Shown here: positions 12,027 through 24,130 of the stretch, in pieces
Layout of the letters: each line of letters starts with the position of its first letter
How positions within the stretch are numbered: the first letter of the stretch is position 1
Notes under the pieces: generated by a model
Database searches by the model: none
Told to the model about the DNA's origin: nothing
What the model saw: the letters and a program-made list of their open reading frames with translations, nothing else
Assembly: GCF_020921035.1 (NCBI RefSeq)
Contig: NC_063151.1
Coordinates: 23,566,934-23,630,933, forward strand
Length of the DNA stretch: 64,000 nt
Reading direction: 5' to 3'
Source of the DNA: Rhodamnia argentea
Lineage: Eukaryota; Streptophyta; Magnoliopsida; Myrtales; Myrtaceae
Translations under genes and position numbers: made by a program

Positions 12027-12102
12027 AAAGGTACGTTCAAGATTTCAAAAATTAAAGCATTTGCAAGGTACATTCAAGATTTCAAAAATTAAAGCATTTG
12101 CT
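12027..12102. repeat. Short tandem duplication (about 38 bp, two units)
   Basis: The words TTCAAGATTTCAAAAATTAA and AAGCATTTGC occur twice in direct order, separated by about 38 bases, with one or two differences. Confidence 0.85.
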
Positions 12103-12683
12103 CCAACGGGTAAGTTTCAAATTTCAAATGAAATTTAATTCGATTCTGAAAATGCTTACCCCTAATGCACGATGACAAAGATAATATATTTCAGCACTTT
12201 AATGTTGTGAACCAAAACTATCCACAATCCTCATATGATCTCGCTTGAGTTTACTAATTAAAAAGTCTGGCGAATGTCAATATTCAGCTTGGTAGCATGT
12301 AACGTTGATTTAAACGGGTTAACTTTTTACCTAATCGGGTCGCGAGAGTTGAATGGTGTCACGTCATAAATGAATCTTTATCACCACGTACATAGAAAAA
12401 TATGACCACATTTTTTTTTTTGGTACGTCGCGAAAAATGAATGATTTTAAAATTATTTTTTAAAAACGATCGCTTATGTCGTGTGCAAAAAATAAATTAA
12501 AGACTTTTTATCGTTGAATAAAAATGCTTGCACATAAATTATAATCGATATAAAAACAATTCTTATTGACCGATTATTTCGAACAATAAAAATGATAATC
12601 TTTAGGAATATGTTTTTCAAGTTATTTATTGTTTCCGAAATAAAAGAGCATTTCCTATTTGTCTCCGATCGTGTCTCATATTC

Positions 12684-13112
12684 TAGGGGTGATCGGGCCC
12701 GGTTCCCAGTTTCAAGGAATGGGAACCGGATCGACCGGTCGGGTCCAATTAACGGGCGGTCCAATCATTGGACTAGTCGCATTTTTTTTTAATGATTTTT
12801 CATTATTAAAAATTTTTCCTCGACAACATATTCACCGGACTACCTCTGATTAATTATATCGTATTGTCGTTAAACTTGGAAGTCATACTAAGCTAACTAA
12901 GCATCTTAAGTTTAGGTTTAAGTTTATAATTAGAAAATTTTATATTAAAAAATTAATCAGTTCGATTTCTCTAAAACTGTCCGAAATGGATTTTAATTAT
13001 ATGAAATCGGGAACCAAATCAGAATCCATAAGAATCGGACGAAATCGATCCGTTCGGATTCGATCCAGACGGTTGCCGATTTGATGTATGATGAATTATG
13101 TTCGGCCCTATC
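12684..13112. repeat. GGTTCC-rich dispersed repeat, copy C (hAT-MITE-like)
   Basis: Begins with TAGGGGTGATCGGGCCCGG, a hAT-type terminus, and ends near GTTCGGCCCTATCAT, a diverged inverse of it. The core shares ACAACATATTCACCG and CATCTTAAG with copy B. The element ends just upstream of the LEA/DUF4149 promoter. Confidence 0.6.
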
Positions 13113-13215
13113 ATATTCGTCTGTAGAAATCAGAAGTGAGAAGCGGTTTCTTTCCTCTTTTGGCTTTGGCCGCACCGAGTAACTTTTTCTGGCTTCCACA
13201 TCTATCCAGACACGC

Positions 13216-13222
13216 ACGTGGC
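13216..13222 (+). promoter_or_regulatory. ABRE (ACGTGGC)
   Basis: ACGTGGC core about 170 bases before the LEA/DUF4149 start codon. It is the bZIP (ABF/AREB) site of ABA-responsive promoters (established motif). Its function here is inferred. Confidence 0.55.
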
Positions 13223-13267
13223 ATTAAGATGCACACGTTCTGGCCCAGGTGGAACCTCCTTCCTTCC

Positions 13268-13276
13268 ACGCGTGTC
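13268..13276 (+). promoter_or_regulatory. CE3-type coupling element (ACGCGTGTC)
   Basis: An exact ACGCGTGTC lies 46 bases after the ABRE and about 115 bases before the start codon. CE3 with an ABRE forms an ABA response complex in cereal LEA promoters such as HVA1 (established). Its role in this dicot gene is inference. Confidence 0.5.
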
Positions 13277-13390
13277 AGTTATCTCTGGGAAAGCCAGCCC
13301 TTTTCTCCTTCCCGCGACTTGCCCGCAAATCCAACCTCCCACTTTAGTTGGAACTTTCCCGAGAGAAGAGAGAGAGAATTTTACGTGAGG

Positions 13391-14981
13391 ATGATGAACG
13401 TGGTGGCCATTTGCCTCGTAGTGACGTCGCTCGCGGCGGCCGGAGTCTTGTCTCCGGGCCCGGAGAAGCAGAGCAGCGACCGAAAGAACGACGAGGTGAT
13501 CTTGAAGGAGGGCCACCGAGTCGTCGTCGTCGAGTACGACCGGGACGGCCACGCCAACACCAAGGTCTCCATCTCGCCGGAGCACGACCACGTCCCCATC
13601 AAGCCAGCCTCCGTCTCCAACCTCGAGGGCCACCTCTACCAAGGCGCCAAGGACGTCCTCGAACGCTCCAAGGACAAGGTGAAGGAGGCGGCCTCTTCGG
13701 TGGTTCCGGAGCGGAAGGAAGACGGTGGCGGTCGTGGCTATACTGGCGCGAAGGAGCTGATATGTGACGCCTTGGGCAAGTGCAAGCACGGGATCGCCAG
13801 CAGCCTCGAGAAGGCCAAGGAGGAGGTGACGGAGAAGGTCCACAAGGTCGAGGAAGACGCGAGGCAGGCGAAGGATGCGGCGGAGGAGAAGCTGCGGAGG
13901 GCCGGGGAGGCGGTGACGCTGAAGGCGCACGAGGCCAAGGAGATGGCGAGGGAGGCGGCACAAGAGGCCGGGGAGAAGGCGAGGGAGACCTTCGAGAGCA
14001 CGCGGGGCGCCGTGCAGACCGCCAAGGAGGAAGGGAAGATGATGGCCGAGGACATCCGGAGGAACGTGTCGGTGGCAGCCGGGGCAGCGAAGGAGCGGGC
14101 CAAGGAGAAGGCGGAGGAAGCGAAGGAGGCCGCAACCAGCGTGGGCTCAAGGCTGCGCAGGCTTGGGGAGACGGCCAGGAGGCACGTGGCCTCGCTGTTC
14201 GACAGGAGGACGCTGGCGGGGCTGGTGCACCTACTGGGGTTCGCGATGGCGTACGGGACGTGCGCGTGGGTGACGTTCGTGTCGAGCTACGTGCTGGCGG
14301 GGGCGCTGCCGAGGCAGCAGTTCGGGATGGTGCAGAGCAAGATGTACCCGGTGTACTTCAGGGCCATGTTCTCCAGCGTCGCCCTGACCCTGGTGGGGCA
14401 TTTGTTGGGCCAGGGGAGGCAGGTATTCGCGAGCAAGCCGGAGATGTTGCAGGGCTTGAACTTGTTGGCCTCGCTTCCACTGGTCCTGGCCAATATGCTC
14501 TACTTGGAGCCTCGTGCCACTAAGGTAGGACGAGTTTATTTTGATCGGATCATTTATCTCCGACTCAACTCAATTTACCCGTGTAACAGGTCTACTAAAT
14601 GGCACGCCGCACCTGACCTTACATTGTTTCTCCGCATGATTGTATGTACCCTTTGTTGATGTTAACTGTGCTCTTCCTTACGATTCATTCCAGATAATGT
14701 TCGAGAGGATGAAGCTGGAGAAGGAAGAGGGCAGAGGGCGAGAGCACCAGGGCGGTGCCGAGGCGACCCGCGCTACCGAACGGAGGCCCCCGCTGCCAGA
14801 TGACGCTGCAGCGCCGACACAGGAGGACAGGGAAGGAGACGCCCTCCGGTCCCGAGTAGCGAGGTTGAACGAGAGGCTAAGGAAGCTGAACTCGTATTCG
14901 TCGCTCCTCAACGTCGCGACACTGATGGCCCTCACTTGGCATCTGGTCTGTCTTGCCCAGCGCATCTCGGCGCCGTGCTGA
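13391..14981 (+). CDS. LEA-like/DUF4149 (TMEM205-like) membrane protein
   Basis: Two exons, 13391-14524 and 14694-14981 (TGA), phase 0, 473 residues. The ATG at 13391 (MMNVVAICLVV) gives a hydrophobic signal or anchor of about 20 residues; upstream in-frame sequence looks like leader. Residues of about 120-265 are a long Ala/Lys/Glu coil with repeated KAKEEV, EAKEMAREAA and AGEKARE words, typical of group 3 LEA helices. From about 273 comes a DUF4149/TMEM205-like multi-span region (LAGLVHLLGFAMAYGTCAW), ending in a last hydrophobic helix at about 442-470. It resembles Arabidopsis At1g72100/At1g22600 (LEA plus DUF4149). The likely role is desiccation or seed protection at an endomembrane; this is inferred. 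Codons are strongly GC-rich compared with the flanks. Confidence 0.88.
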
Positions 14982-17311
14982 TGTGCACCCGAACTTGGGA
15001 AGATTTTGATGAATGCCGGTGCAGTAAAGAGTCCTTTTGCTTGCTTCTGGTTCATCTGTGTACATATACGCCTTTGTGTATGGTTCGGCTTTGAAACAGA
15101 GACCAACTGCTTTTGGGTTTTGCCGTCATTTGGTCTGATTGCCCATACTTCTTAGGTTGGATGCGCCGCCTCTATTTAAGTGCTTTGCTACTCAGGGTGC
15201 TGCCATACAAAATAGATTTTCTTCGTTCTATTGGGCTAGGTGCTTCAAGACAAGCCTCTCCAAAAGATTTAATTTCATTGGGGGATGATATTTTCACTCC
15301 ATTTTGACTGAGCCACTCTTTTTTTAAGTTAAACAATCAAAATACGTTCATCTCTCTCTTCAATTGATTTTTCTTTTTCTGTTAGACTAACCGACCAAAG
15401 CCACATTGATCATTTACCTTGTTAGTTTCACTAACAAATACTCCATTATACTCAATAACATATCATCTTATCTTGCATTCTGGTATCACTTTATCTAAAG
15501 AAGGTTGTTAGTTTTAATATATCAAGCTCGGCTGTAAGTTGTTCAAGAATAGTGGTCAAGTTTTCAATTAGAAAAGCTACATGAGTTATCACAGGTTTCT
15601 ATTTACGACGGCTATAACTATAAGGCTTATCGATACATAATTAATTATCTATTTTTTATCAAATAATTTGACTGAAACTTTATTTGAAGTTAAAATTTAA
15701 ATTTGATCTATTCATCTAGGCAATCTTGACCTTGAGGTGCTTTTTGGGAATGAATTTGCAGATTTTTAATGTTAAACATTATTTATTTTATGCTTCCTTT
15801 TGAGTTTTTGACATTTTAATTTGAATTGCAAGATGGGGATTGAGGAATTTGTTAAACATTCTTCGCTCTCAAGTTAACATCAAATTATTTCAGATGAAAG
15901 TTTTAAGCGTATGTTAAACTTTTTTGTCAGAGGTTAAATTTACAATTATTAGTTTCTTCATGGTAGGAGTAGAACAACAAGGAGTTCCTTTTTTTTTTCC
16001 CTTTTTCTGGTTAACATTTGATTATGATTCTAACAAATTATCCATTTCAATATTTTTGAACAATTTTTTTCTTTTTCATTATTGATTAAGATCGGCTAGA
16101 GAATGAGATTGAATTTTAATCTTCAACTTTGAAATATAGTCTCAAAGCAAATAATTGTGTGCTTAAAAATCGCCATATTTTAAAAAATTCTAATATTCAA
16201 TATTGCCTCTTATGAAACAAAATGTGAAATCATAAATTAAAGTTAACAACTATCATTAGGCAAAGTGATAGTATGATGCATGACAAGATGATGTCTTACT
16301 GAATATAATGGAGCATTTGTATGGTACAACTTACGAGAAAGATGATACAAATAAAAGTATATTTTTTTTGTTAGCTTAATAAAATAAGCAACAATAAATT
16401 GACGAGAGAAAGGAGGGTATTTCGGCTATTTAACTAAAAAAAAGAGTATCTTAACCAAAATGAGAATGGAAATAGCACTATCCTTTTATTAAATACCGTG
16501 AAAAATTTTCGACTATGTCACTGTGACATTAATTTTCCAATCTTTTTTGTTTTTCCAAAGCACCAAACTTGTACAAGTATGATAAAAATACTTTCTTGTC
16601 CATCATAAAAAAAAATTCTAAATTTTGCCCATTGTGGTATCGCATACCACAAACTTTTTTTTTTTTTTGTCATCTGTATTCAAATTTGTACCATTGTGAC
16701 AAAATTTTGAGGTATTAGTGTCAAGGTGGATATAATTTAGGGATTTTAATGACACAAAGGGTATTTGGTAACACGAAAAAATGTTTGTATACAATATTGG
16801 TGTTATAGTGGGCATACTTTAGGATTTTGGTAACACAAATTACATTTTATGTACAATTTGCAACCCTAGCTTTGCTTTCTAGGCTTCATTTATTTCATGA
16901 AAATGAATAAGGTATAAATATTTTTCTAAAAAAATTTAGTCAATAAAAAATATTATTATTATTATTATTAATTTATGTCTAAATATTTTTGTGAACTTAA
17001 ATTTTTTATAATTATCATTTTAGGTAAATATTTTATAAATCAATTATTTCTCATGAAATCAATAGTCATTATTTTTTGCAAAATAACCGGACGGTAAATT
17101 CACCATTAATGTCCAGAATAGATTTCTTCAATATGTCTTGATCTGCCTCGGATTAATCCTATAACGTATCAAAAGCCCGTACGAAACATGATCAGGCGAA
17201 GCCCAGTTTGGTTAGCCATTCAGATGAGAACGAAAGCCCAGTTTAGACTGGATTCCAAAATCCTTGCATGTGTGGGGAAAATTGTCAAAAAAAGTCTTAG
17301 AAATTTGCAGA
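14982..17311. other. LEA gene 3' UTR, then AT-rich spacer
   Basis: The first 300 bases or so are probably 3' UTR. The remainder is very AT-rich with homopolymer runs (for example poly-T near 16655) and no open frame with recognisable content. Confidence 0.6.
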
Positions 17312-18086
17312 CGCGGACATCGGCCGGCCTACATGGCACGGTTGACTCTAACATGAATATTTTTTAAATTTTTTAATAATTTTTATATTCTATAATTTTT
17401 CCTTTCTTCTTCATTCTTTTTTCCTTCCCTCTTCTGCATTGCAGGTGGATAACCACCGTCCTGCCGCAGGCTGCACGCTAGGATGGTTGGCCTCACCAAG
17501 TCGAGGGCGAGCCTCACCACGGATGACCCTTCCCGGGAAGGGTGGCATCGACTAAAGGCCCACGAGGCTGCCACGACGATACCTCGCCATTGCGCCTCTC
17601 GTTGTCATCAAACGCCAACCCCTCACCACTTGAGTCATCGCTGCCAACCCTCCATTATGTCTATCACCATTCGCGAAGGTCGTGGGTTGGTTTTGGCAGT
17701 GGGAATGAAGGTCACATGCGTCGGTGTCACCAAATTTGGCCTAGGCGAGCCTCACCCAGGCCAGCAAGGCCTTGCCGAGTGTCGCCTTCGCCTAAGTGAA
17801 GCCGACCATGGCCACCCTGGCCTACGCAAGGGTTGACCATGGCAAGGCTCGCCCTCAAGCTAGCGAGGCCAGTCGTCCCAGCGTGCGGCTAAGCAGTGAC
17901 AGATCACATGCAACACAGAAGGAGGGAACGAAAAAAAGAATGAACAAGAAAAGAAAATAAAGTAAATAAATTATTAAACTATTTTAAAAAATATTGAAAA
18001 ATATTCACGTTCACGTCGGTCGTGAAAAATATTAAAAAATATTCACGTTAGCATCGGTCGTGCCATGTGATACGGCCGGCGTCCAC
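17312..18086. mobile_element. MITE-like element with about 57-bp inverted ends and GC-rich core
   Basis: The left end (17312-17368, starting CGCGGACATCGGCCGGCC) is the diverged inverse of the right end (18030-18086, ending GGCCGGCGTCCAC). Both contain CATGGCACG/CGTGCCATG and ATGAATATTTTTTAA-type words. The core (about 17440-17890) is GC-rich with CTCACC/GGCGAGCC words and gives spurious open frames. A 29-base unit with TATTCACGT...TCGGTCGTG is tandemly doubled at 17995-18061. The right flank repeats AATTGGCACAAATACAAAAG-like words up to about 18215. A second, more diverged member lies at 48331-48637. Confidence 0.75.
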
Positions 18087-18219
18087 ATTAGTAAATTCTG
18101 GCTAAAATTAATCGAATGAACTCAATTGGCACAAATACAAAAGGTTTAAGATTAAATTGGCATTAATAAAAGGTTTAGAATTGAATTGGCACAAATACAA
18201 TATGTTTATAAATTTTTTT

Positions 18220-19400
18220 TTTACGCTTTTCCATACTATATACATACACACGTCCGAATAACAACATACAGTTCGAAGTCAACATTTATTTTCCAGAGTA
18301 CGAAGGACTCAAAAGCGCACTCGCGAGATTTTGATTGAAAGAGAAACTGGCAAGCGGGGTGGGCTCGTTGAGTAGTCCGAAGCCCAGTTCGTAGGATCAC
18401 ACGTCTCGGCCGGTCCCGGGAAGGACGGGGCCTGGACTTCAGCCGCGTTCCCCCCAGGCCAAAGCCCATTTTCACGGGGCGGCGGCGCGAGGGCGAAACT
18501 CCTGGACGCGCCGCCAACTCCCTTATGGTGCGTAGACCAGCTTCTTTCCCAATTCCGTGTATATTTTAACGGGAAGTTTGGCGGACATACGTTGGATGCG
18601 TACGGGGGGACGGAAAGACGTCGATCCGGACAAAAAAAGGGACGAAAACGACCGATTAATTTAGAACGGAATCTCGAGACATTGGGTTTAAATTCGTGGG
18701 GGACAGCTGTTTGGGAGGCGGGGACACCTAATCCTGGATTATCGGCCAATTTCCCCGCTCCTTAATCATTGCGAGCCTCCAGCTGCGGAGGTTGCTTCTC
18801 CGTCAAGCCTGCCACAAATCGAGACAATCATGAATTTCTCCTCCTTCCCCACAATGTTTTTTTTATTATTTTAAAGTGGATGGATTGCTGTCAAACTGAT
18901 TAATTCCTCTGCTAATTTGGTGGGAGATTCCTCCTCATGCTCTTGATTGGCCCAACTGTCCGTGCTGGGCCCCCCCAGGCCCCACTTTTTTTTTTTCTTT
19001 TTATGTTTCTTTTTCATTGAAATTTTTCAAAATTTTTCAATATATATATATATATATTTTTTTTTGTGGGGGAGGGGTCTTTGACAGAATCGGAGGACCC
19101 CACGAACGGGCGTCAGTTTCCTCGTAGAGACCAAAAAGCTTATTGCATGGACCCGAGTGCAACTTACCAAAAGTAATTTTCTGGCCGAAGCATATTATTT
19201 TCGCAAGGCATTTTTATTTAAAGTCGATTTCTTAAGAAATAATAAAAATAAAGAGATCCAACTTTAAGTCAAATTTCGATTCTGTTCTGAATTTTTTTTT
19301 TCCTTTTTTTAATCTAACATGGACCTTCGACTTTCGTCCCGATCTCAAATCTGTTAACATGTGAAAAAATCGCAACTAATTTCTTCGAGAATATCAATAT
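18220..19400. other. Intergenic; no gene seen
   Basis: A GC-rich stretch (18340-18780) has overlapping open frames on the minus strand without domains. It is followed by AT- and T-rich DNA with a short TA run near 19041-19058. I see no gene. Confidence 0.5.
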
Positions 19401-19409
19401 TAGTGCGGT

Positions 19410-19622
19410 TGCCAACGGATCAATTCTACTTGAGAATCAAATAGGCCCGACCCGAGAATCGGGGTTGCCGTTGGAATCGGTTAGATTCCGGGAGCGAAGA
19501 GCCACTGGAGACCGAATTTGGAATCGATTTCATAAATCCTAAAAACCCTAATTTTCTTTTAGCATCTTTTTCTCTACCTCACTTTTTTTCTTTGTTCTTC
19601 CCGACCTCATTTAGGTATTTCA

Positions 19623-19688
<66 letters not shown>

Positions 19689-19995
19689 CTAGCTCTTCGT
19701 TCGAGCCTCACAGCACTAGCTCGTTCTCGACTCGCCTTTGCTCGCTCGTCCTCGTTCATCTTTTACTTTGAACCGTTTTGTCGCTCATATTATTTTGCTG
19801 TAAAAAAGGAACAAAAGAAGCCGGGTTCTTCTCGGGTAGAATCTGGAATTGACGGCAAAAGTAGGGTTGGTTCCAAAGTCGGTTCCGAAACAAGTAGGGT
19901 AAGTTTCAAGTATCAAAAATTGGAAATCAATTGTAACAAGTTATGTTACAAGTCTAGAGCCTAGCCACTTCGGAACCGACCATCCCTTATCAACA
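19410..19995. repeat. GGTTCC-type dispersed repeat with embedded (CT)n
   Basis: The left part is rich in GAATCGG/GGTTCC-like words. The right end, CGGAACCGACCATCCCTTA, is the inverse of a TAAGGGATGGTCGGTTCC terminus. It is related in composition to copies A-C but interrupted by a long CT run at 19625-19686. The boundaries are approximate. Confidence 0.4.
19625..19686. repeat. (CT)n microsatellite, about 62 bp
   Basis: Uninterrupted CT dinucleotide run, the longest in the window. Confidence 0.97.
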
Positions 19996-19999
19996 ATGG

Positions 20000-21350
20000 A
20001 ATGCTATTGTTGTTCCATAACAAGTTGATGGCGTTGAAGAAGACACGAGTTTTTGATAATAGACATGTAACCGACCCCAATATTAAAACTTTTGAAGAAA
20101 CTAGAGGCAATATTCAGACGTGCGGCCATACTCAATGTTAGAGTAAAAGTCGGGAATTTTTTAGGGAATTAGCAACAAAGAAAAAGAGTGACTTCGCTGG
20201 CATTAACAAGCCGTCTTCTGCCGTTCCACGAACATGGGCCAGGAAAGGGCAAAAGCTAAAAGGAAAATCAAAAGGAAATTAAAACGAGTTACGATCCGAA
20301 CAAAAAGCAACTGCGACGAAACCGAGCAAGGCGACAAAGCCAAAAACGTTCGAGAAAAACCAGATGCCGTAATTCGAGGTACGACGGAGGAATATCAACG
20401 GCGGCGATGTCCCGAAGCGAAATTAATGTCCGAAGGGTCGTTGTCCAGTCCCCCATCAACGAGCCCTGTTCCAAAGCTGGCGCTTGGCCTCTTTCGTTTC
20501 CCCCGATTTTGGCCTCGCGTGAATTAAACGTTTTTCGAAATCTAATCGCCATGATTAAGGAGCCAGCTCTTAATGGGATCGCGCCACCTGTCCAGCTCCA
20601 TCCCAAGCTCGGGTCGAGAGTGCTATAATATTTACATAATAAATCAAGCATTCATCTAACAATTTAAACTCCTAAAATAAGAACAGTGATCTCGTAAAAT
20701 TTCACATTTTATTAGAACGTGAATTGTTGGGTTTGAAAATACAAAGTACCAATTTCGAAACATTACGTAATAGCATACGACCATCATTGGCATACAATAA
20801 CACGTCTAATCAAATGTTTCTCTTGGATGACCCTTTCCACAAAGCCTTCGGGCATTCAAACAAGCAACCGACAATTTTTTCCTTAATTCGGATCACGTGC
20901 AAACTACACCTTTACAAGTCGTGATCGTGGAATATTAACGACGTATTACGAAATCAGCGACTTAGTCCCACAGTTTCTAATTTTTTTCCCATTTGAATGC
21001 TTCTAGATAAAGAAAAGTCAGCATGCGACTTAAGGAGGATGGGATCTTAATCATCTAATCCTGGACCACAAATCCATTTCATTAAGAGTATTGAACCCCG
21101 AAGGTTGGTCACGATAGCTGAAAAGGGATCAGCTTCCCGGGACGAAGCGTTCCCTGATTACGGCATTTAAATTTGCTCGGGTCAATTTCTACACCGGCAT
21201 ATGCTGAAAAAGATAAAGGAATTCATGATGATGATGACTTGACAATTGATTGATTGGAAATTACCTAGAATTTATCTTCTTCTTTTTTTACCCTAAATGC
21301 GGGAAACTTTTGCAATAAACAAAATATTAATATATAAAGAGTTAATATTA
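20000..21350. other. Intergenic; no gene supported
   Basis: Open frames at 20234-20527 (+) and 20289-20651 (-) overlap and show no domain. The plus-strand one is Lys/Arg-rich low complexity. Nothing else is recognised. Confidence 0.5.
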
Positions 21351-21352
21351 TG

Positions 21353-21565
21353 AAAAATCTTAAACCGATATATCTGTAATAAATTTACTTCAAATCATTT
21401 TTATCACAAAAAATTTTAAATTAGTACACATGTAATAAATTTACTCCAAATTATATTTTTCATCACCAAAAACTTTAAACTAGTACATTTGTGATAAATT
21501 TACTCCAAACTAATTTTTTTTTACCACAAAAAATTTCAAACCGATTTACATGTGACAAATTTACC
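21353..21565. repeat. Tandem array, about 60-bp unit, 3.5 copies
   Basis: Near-equal spacing (59-61 bases) of a degenerate unit with AAACTAGTACA..TGTGATAAATTTACTCCAAA and TTTTTATCACAAAAAATTT. Four divergent units are visible. AT-rich and non-coding. Confidence 0.85.
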
Positions 21566-24127
21566 ATTTGCTAACTATTGTTACATTTTACTCTCAATTT
21601 GCTGTGTAATATATATTTTTTTTAGCAATATTGTTTAGATGACACGTGGCAATTGGCGGATGTACGAGTTGAGGATTTTTATCTTCTCCCATAAGTAAAA
21701 GTTGAGGGTTTTTTCATAAAATAAAAGAAAGTTTCGGATATAATTTGGACAAATGCTAAAGTTTGGAGTTTTTTACGAGATAAATGCTAAAATTTGGGAT
21801 TTTTTTTTTTTTTTGGATATTAGGCTCAATTCAATATGATAAGAGATGTCAAGAGCTCATAAAGGGTGAAAATAACGCTGAGCCTAAACATAACCAAATG
21901 AAAGTTTCAGGATCTTATTGCATTTGTCCGCACGGTTTAAGGCACTCCCCACCTGCCGTCCCACCTTGTAATATAGATAGATACACAAATATATCTATCT
22001 ATGTATGTATAGTACAAGTATACAGCTAGCATTTCTTTGGGAGTGACAACGTGATGATATTAAGAGCACATGGATAAGATGGGGAAGTTCAATTGGGTTT
22101 TTAATAGGAGCAGTTTTTCATGAGCCGCCAAAAAGCCTTTGGGCATGGACAAAGTTCGACCACGCCTTTGGAGCAAGCGTGCTGTGCTCTATATACCTCT
22201 CCACATCTGCATACCGATATTGCGTCCTCGACAAAACACGCTAGAGTGAAGGATTTGCCTGATCGACAGACTATCACTGGTGCCGGTGGGAATAGGAAGC
22301 CAATCGGGGTCTAAAACGTGGGGATCGAAACGGCGATCGAATTGATGGGTCGACATAACAAATTTTGCCCGACCGGAAGCTGCACATAGACGGCCTCGAG
22401 ACCTCAAAATCCGCACGCATTCTTTCTGACAACGGACCACAATATGGCAAAGGTGGACTTTAGAGAAATCGTCATACGGTCGTTATAGAATAATTGATGA
22501 TTTATGAAGAAGTAAATCGCACGTTACAAAGCCGTCATATGACCGTTGTAAAATCGCTGTAAAATCATTATATAGTAATGACAGATAAAAAACGTTACGA
22601 ATTGATGACGATAAAAAAATCGTTACAATAATAGCTTTCACTATTTCAAAAATTATTGAAATATTCAACAAAAACTACATTCATAATTTGATCTAAACGG
22701 ATACACTAACCGCCAGATCAATCAATTACCATGACGACAGCAACGATCGAGGACACATTTCTCTTCCCCGATTTAAGTTTCAAACGAACGACCGACGAGC
22801 ATTTGCGTTCGAGGCCCCAATTAAAAAGAAGGAAGGAAAGGAAAAAAAACTTATGGGGCCAAGAAAGGATGACATTTGAATAATAGTGCCGTTGGGAGGG
22901 GGCACGTGGTAGGGCATAGGGTGCAGTCCATTCGTCAATCATGATGGAACAAATTTTGCGTGCGTTTTGGAAAAATTGTTGGCGGCTTCTTGTAATCGTA
23001 ACCTTACCTTAGCCTGCCCCGTAGCGTAGGCCCCAATAATGACGCAATAATTTTTTGCAATTTTTCGGGGAATCCGCTTTCACTTCCCCTCCCCTCGCCT
23101 TCGCGTGTAATTACGGTTTTGCACTTGGTGAAACGTGCGAATTTCCCCCTTTTGTCTTCTGCCCAGTACTCGTAAAAGATTCCAACATCATGACATTCAC
23201 GAGGTTCTTCTGCCTTCTGTCCTCGAATTGATACGTTAAGAACGTTGGAGACTCGGCTATCTAGAGATTCACGAATCACCTTATGAATCTCGTAATTATG
23301 AATCTCGTAAATAAGTGAAGGTCGAAGTTTTGGTATGTGCAAAGTAGTCCTAATTTAGAATAGTTTGCATGTAATTAGTGCGATTTGAATGGACGCCCCC
23401 CTTTAGTGCTCAAGTTAGAAATTCTCAAACGCCCTAATTGATTGTGTCAATCCGATGCTTAACACCCTCGAAAATAGCGTCTCGTTTTTTTGTTCAACCT
23501 AGTTATCGGATTTTCGAAAGTTCATTCGTTGTAGCCCTTCCGTTAAAAATTTCTAACACTGTTAGCCAATGTGGCCATAATTTGTGTTAACCTGATTTTA
23601 GATTTGCCGTGTCGATTTCTCGCATGGTTTATTCGTGGTTTTTCTGTTTGATTCAAAAAAGAGAAATCGGAAAAAAAAATGCTACGTCATATTTTCATCC
23701 TTTTCGATGCTGTTTAGAGGATTCATCAAACGGCTAGCTAGAGAAGGCCCCCCACGGACACTGAAGTGCATAACGAAAGTTTGTTTCCTGTTCGCACCAA
23801 ATGATAAACAACGGCGTTAACGAAAGCTGCTTTCCCTTTTCAACCAAAAATCAAAAAACGACAGAAATTGTCTGATCGGCTGCTACATTTGAAACGTGCC
23901 TTCCTTAACAGTTAACACCCGCCCGCAATTGCAAACCGATCAATGTTTTTTATTTAATAATCCAAAATATAAATTCAATCCACTAGAGTCTTCCATCTTT
24001 TCTTTTTTCTTTTTTTGTGTTCTAGAAGGGGGAAGTTTAAAGGAATCTAATCTTAATCCGTATTTCCGTAATTGAACCGTGCATCCGGAGTTTTGACTCA
24101 CTCTTTCGTGAATGCGCACTTAACCCT
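21566..24127. other. Intergenic; no gene supported
   Basis: AT-rich DNA. Words like CGTCATA.G.CCGTT recur near 22470 and 22540, suggesting a decayed repeat. Open frames at 22189-22440 (-), 23004-23342 (-) and 23635-23820 (+) show no family. Confidence 0.5.
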
Positions 24128-24130
24128 TAA

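Larger units (their letters stand above)
7841..13200. other. Repeat-rich intergenic region
   Basis: About 5.4 kb without a convincing gene. It holds three copies of a GGTTCC-rich repeat family, one copy of an inverted dispersed repeat, a short tandem duplication and AT-rich DNA. The open frames are short, overlap on both strands and show no protein family. 9060-10260 shows no structure I can name. Confidence 0.6.

Noticed and set aside
12380-12445. T11-GGTACGTC flanked by GAAAAAT words as a fifth micro-insertion
   Set aside because: The flanking similarity is only seven bases and does not abut the T run, so it is not distinguishable from chance.
13202-14523. Long Arg/Leu-rich open frames on both strands over the LEA gene
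   Set aside because: GC-rich third positions keep other frames open; only the LEA/DUF4149 frame has domains and correct splice joins.
17483-17836. 117-codon plus-strand frame
   Set aside because: Lies wholly inside the GC-rich core of the inverted-repeat element and overlaps other open frames; no family recognised.
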